Shown here: positions 61,858 through 64,000 of the stretch, piece after piece
How positions within the stretch are numbered: position 1 is the first letter of the stretch
Layout of the letters: every line of letters begins with the position of its first letter
NCBI GenBank assembly: GCA_024695935.1
Contig: JAILHH010000025.1
Location: 95,962 to 159,961, forward strand
DNA length: 64,000 bases
From: Acetatifactor sp.
GTDB taxonomy: Bacteria > Bacillota > Clostridia > Lachnospirales > Lachnospiraceae
Reading direction: 5' to 3'
Made by a program: the position numbers and the translations under genes
The notes under the pieces: generated by a model
Told to the model about the DNA's origin: nothing
The model's input: the letters and a program-made list of their open reading frames with translations, nothing else
Database searches by the model: none

Positions 61858-63027
61858 ATGAGTGAATTGACAAATGAAAATGTAACACCCACACCGACTC
61901 TTACTCTTGAGCCGGATGAGACGATTTCCCTTACATTCGAGCCCCAGGCCGCTCCCGAGCTTCCCGCGGAAGTTCCCGTTGAGCCCGCAAAGGTTGAGGA
62001 TACACCCTTGACTCCCGAGGAGCAGAAAATGGTGGACGACTTTGCTGAAAAGATCGACCTGACAAACAGCCAGGCAGTGATCCTCTACGGTTCAGCCAGC
62101 CAGAAAAAACTCAGTGAGTTTTCCGACACCGCCCTTAACAAGGTAAAGACAAAGGATATGGGCGAGACCGGCAAAATGCTCACAGACCTTATCGGTGAAT
62201 TAAAAGGCTTTGATGCCATGGAAGAAAGAAAAGGTCTCCTTGGACTTTTCAAAAAGGCTCAGTCAAGCATCGATACACTTATGACCAAATACAACAGCGC
62301 CGACAAAAATGTGGAGAAGATCAAGTCTCAGCTTGAAGATCACCAGATCACTCTGATGAAAGATATCAACATGCTGGACAAAATGTATGAGATGAACCTT
62401 GTTTACTTTAAAGAGCTCACCATGTACATTCTTGCCGGCAAAAAGAAGCTGGAGAATTTCAGAGCTAACGAACTTGCTGCCGCAAATGAAAAGGCAAAGG
62501 CATCCGGACTTCCCGAGGACGCTCAGGCCGCAAGAGATTTGTCAGATATGGCTGACAGATTCGAGAAAAAACTTTACGACCTGGAACTTACCAGAAATAT
62601 TTCCATCCAGATGGGTCCTCAGATCAGACTTATCCAGAACAATGACACCATGATGTCTGAAAAGATCCAGACCACCGTTGTAAACACTATCCCTCTTTGG
62701 AAAAATCAGATGGTTTTGGCCCTGGGTATGGCTCACGGTGATGAAGCCATGAAGGCAGAGCGTGCCGTTACAGATGCCACAAACGATCTCTTAAAGAAGA
62801 ACGCCGAAGCATTAAAGCAGGGCACCATCGCAATTGCAAAAGAATCCGAGAGAGGTATCGTGGATATCGAGACCCTGAAAGAGACCAATGCAAAACTCAT
62901 CGAGACCTTGGACGACCTTAACAGGATCAGGACTGAGGGTAAAGCCAAGAGAGCTGCTGCCGAGGTTGAACTTGGCAGGATCGAGGGCGAGTTAAAGAAC
63001 AAACTCCTGGAGCTTGGCTCAAAGTAA
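61858..63027 (+). CDS. telA: toxic anion resistance protein TelA-like
   Basis: A 389-residue cytoplasmic, mostly helical protein of the TelA/KlaA family, named for tellurite resistance; the actual activity is unknown, though these proteins are linked to cell-envelope stress. The first 60 residues are Pro/Glu-rich and probably disordered. Characteristic later segments include NISIQMGPQIRLIQNNDTMM and RGIVDIETLKETNAKLIETL. It is followed by the TPM-domain gene after 14 bases. Confidence 0.9.
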   Translation: MSELTNENVTPTPTLTLEPDETISLTFEPQAAPELPAEVPVEPAKVEDTPLTPEEQKMVDDFAEKIDLTNSQAVILYGSASQKKLSEFSDTALNKVKTKDMGETGKMLTDLIGELKGFDAMEERKGLLGLFKKAQSSIDTLMTKYNSADKNVEKIKSQLEDHQITLMKDINMLDKMYEMNLVYFKELTMYILAGKKKLENFRANELAAANEKAKASGLPEDAQAARDLSDMADRFEKKLYDLELTRNISIQMGPQIRLIQNNDTMMSEKIQTTVVNTIPLWKNQMVLALGMAHGDEAMKAERAVTDATNDLLKKNAEALKQGTIAIAKESERGIVDIETLKETNAKLIETLDDLNRIRTEGKAKRAAAEVELGRIEGELKNKLLELGSK

Positions 63028-63041
63028 TCGGAGATATAAAA

Positions 63042-63755
63042 ATGAAAAGATTTAAGACTTTTGCCGCTTTTGCTTTTGCCCTTGTATGTTTAGGCACTAC
63101 GGGACTTAAAGCCGAGGCGGCATCGGCTTCGGCTGAAGCCTACGTGGCAGATTATGCGGAGATCCTCAGTGATGACACAAAAAACTATGTAATGAGCGTG
63201 TCCATGTCGCTTGGAGATGCCTGTGATTCGGAGATAGCAATCTATACCTTAAATACTTTAAACGGCCACTCCACCACAGAATTTGCCTCAGACATATTTG
63301 AGGTGTGGGCCATGAGCACTGAAAATTCCGACAGAGGGATCTTGGTCATAATGGCAACTGAGGATGAAAAATATGTGATAGTCCCCGGAAAGAACGCCGG
63401 TGACATCCTCTCTCAGGATGCTGCAAACGAAATCGCAGAAAAATATCTGGTAAACAATGTAAAAAACGGTGATTATGATCTCGCTGCCAAAGAGACCACA
63501 GCCGAGATTGCCAAGTACGTGGCAGACAAAATGAATGTCTCGGTGGACACCTCGGGTAACTATGTTCCGGTTCCCGATGAAGCCTCGGGAGAAAATGTCA
63601 AAGCCGGTATCTCGACAAAGGAATTTATGATCAGAATGGCTGTAGCTTCCGTCTTTTTGATCATTTCGCTGGTGATCATTTTCACCAGACAACAGCCCCG
63701 CGGTGGATCCTATACAGATTTTAAACGTCGACCCAAGGGACCAAAGAATAAATAA
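63042..63755 (+). CDS. TPM-domain exported membrane protein (YgcG-like)
   Basis: A 237-residue protein with a signal peptide (about 1-26, cleaved near AEAASA), a TPM_phosphatase domain on the outside (YVADYAEILSDDTKNYVMSV), and one membrane segment near the C-terminus (about 192-212) followed by a short Arg/Lys-rich tail. TPM domains are often encoded next to LemA or TelA; the activity in bacteria is not settled. Cotranscribed with telA. Confidence 0.88.
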   Translation: MKRFKTFAAFAFALVCLGTTGLKAEAASASAEAYVADYAEILSDDTKNYVMSVSMSLGDACDSEIAIYTLNTLNGHSTTEFASDIFEVWAMSTENSDRGILVIMATEDEKYVIVPGKNAGDILSQDAANEIAEKYLVNNVKNGDYDLAAKETTAEIAKYVADKMNVSVDTSGNYVPVPDEASGENVKAGISTKEFMIRMAVASVFLIISLVIIFTRQQPRGGSYTDFKRRPKGPKNK

Positions 63756-63790
63756 TGTTTGATCCTGCGCTTGATGCGCACGGCGAAGTA

Positions 63791-63824
63791 AAATGCCCAG
63801 ATGAATTTATCATCCGGGCATTTC
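63791..63824. terminator. intrinsic terminator, convergent genes
   Basis: AAATGCCCAGATGA pairs with TCATCCGGGCATTT with one mismatch. It is A/T-flanked on both sides and lies between the TPM gene and the convergent ABC transporter gene. Confidence 0.8.
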
Positions 63825-63846
63825 TGAGTGTAGACAAAGTTAACTT

Positions 63847-64000
63847 TATACCGCAGAAACAATCTTCCACGATGCCGCTTCCTGACGTCCCTCTACGAAG
63901 CTCTTATAAATTCCTTCCTGTTTCATCAGATCATCGTGCGTACCTTTCTCGGCGATATGTCCATTGTCAATCACAAAGATCTGATCCGCATGGCGAACGG
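63847..64000 (-). CDS. ABC exporter ATPase, C-terminus only
   Basis: The minus strand encodes the end of an ABC exporter nucleotide-binding domain: RHADQIFVIDNGHIAEKGTH, then DDLMKQEGIYKSFVEGR and a short tail ending KIVSAV. The rest of the gene is outside the window. It appears intact as far as seen, unlike the remnant at 42.9 kb. Confidence 0.85.

Overview
The window reads as chromosomal DNA of a low-to-moderate GC Firmicute, most likely a member of the Lachnospiraceae (Butyrivibrio/Roseburia-like). The signs are a Gram-positive HrcA/CIRCE heat-shock operon, HPr kinase with a His-less HPr-like protein, IreB, WhiA/RapZ, RNase J, an Ala/Lys-rich DUF6465-type protein, AGGAGG-type ribosome binding sites and occasional TTG/GTG starts. 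No rRNA or tRNA gene and no CRISPR array was seen.

Layout. 0-5.5 kb is a minus-strand housekeeping run (O-methyltransferase, MltG-like protein, YlbF, RNase J, DUF1292, RuvX, IreB, MtaB). 5.5-10.1 kb has the HPr-like gene and the sulfur-transfer pair cysteine desulfurase/ThiI, split by a large unknown membrane protein. 10.3-13.4 kb has an aquaporin, a LacI regulator and an XRE-ImmA protein. 13.7-19.7 kb is a plus-strand disaccharide-phosphorolysis operon (lipoprotein, two permeases, GH65 phosphorylase, beta-phosphoglucomutase). 19.8-27.0 kb is the heat-shock region hrcA-grpE-dnaK-dnaJ followed by prmA and rsmE, with a palindromic element between the last two. 27.1-29.9 kb is an AT-rich accessory patch (broken gene plus AgrC/AgrA-like two-component pair).

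30-38.5 kb is a tightly spaced minus-strand run with glycerol catabolism genes (two FAD oxidoreductases, DUF1667, glpK), a TPR-GGDEF diguanylate cyclase, an aminotransferase and uppP. 38.7-41.3 kb has hflK-hflC and a PAP2 phosphatase. 41.3-44.9 kb is the most unusual stretch: five same-orientation copies of a 26-bp palindrome beginning GTTGAAC separate small one-gene blocks (21-residue repeat peptide and 45-aa peptide, TraX, ABC-exporter remnant, HAD hydrolase, MerR regulator). 45-49 kb has a glycine-riboswitch-controlled AGCS symporter, an aldo/keto reductase and a CapA lipoprotein, followed by four tandem 75-bp hairpin repeats. 49.5-52 kb has an MBL hydrolase, a GNAT protein and a cyclophilin. 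52-59 kb is the minus-strand HPr-whiA-rapZ-murB-ROK kinase-hprK-uvrC cluster. 59-61.6 kb is FtsH with an acidic tail, overlapped by a 59-aa membrane peptide. 61.8 kb to the end has telA, a TPM-domain protein and the C-terminus of an ABC exporter.

Carbon-control functions recur: HPr, HPr kinase, ROK glucokinase, the His-less HPr-like protein, the GH65 operon and the glycerol operon. Membrane and protein quality control is also well represented (DnaK system, FtsH, HflKC). The best candidates for something undescribed are the palindrome-delimited gene blocks at 41.5-44.9 kb, the nested inverted repeat between prmA and rsmE, and the hairpin wedged between promoter and glycine aptamer upstream of the AGCS gene.
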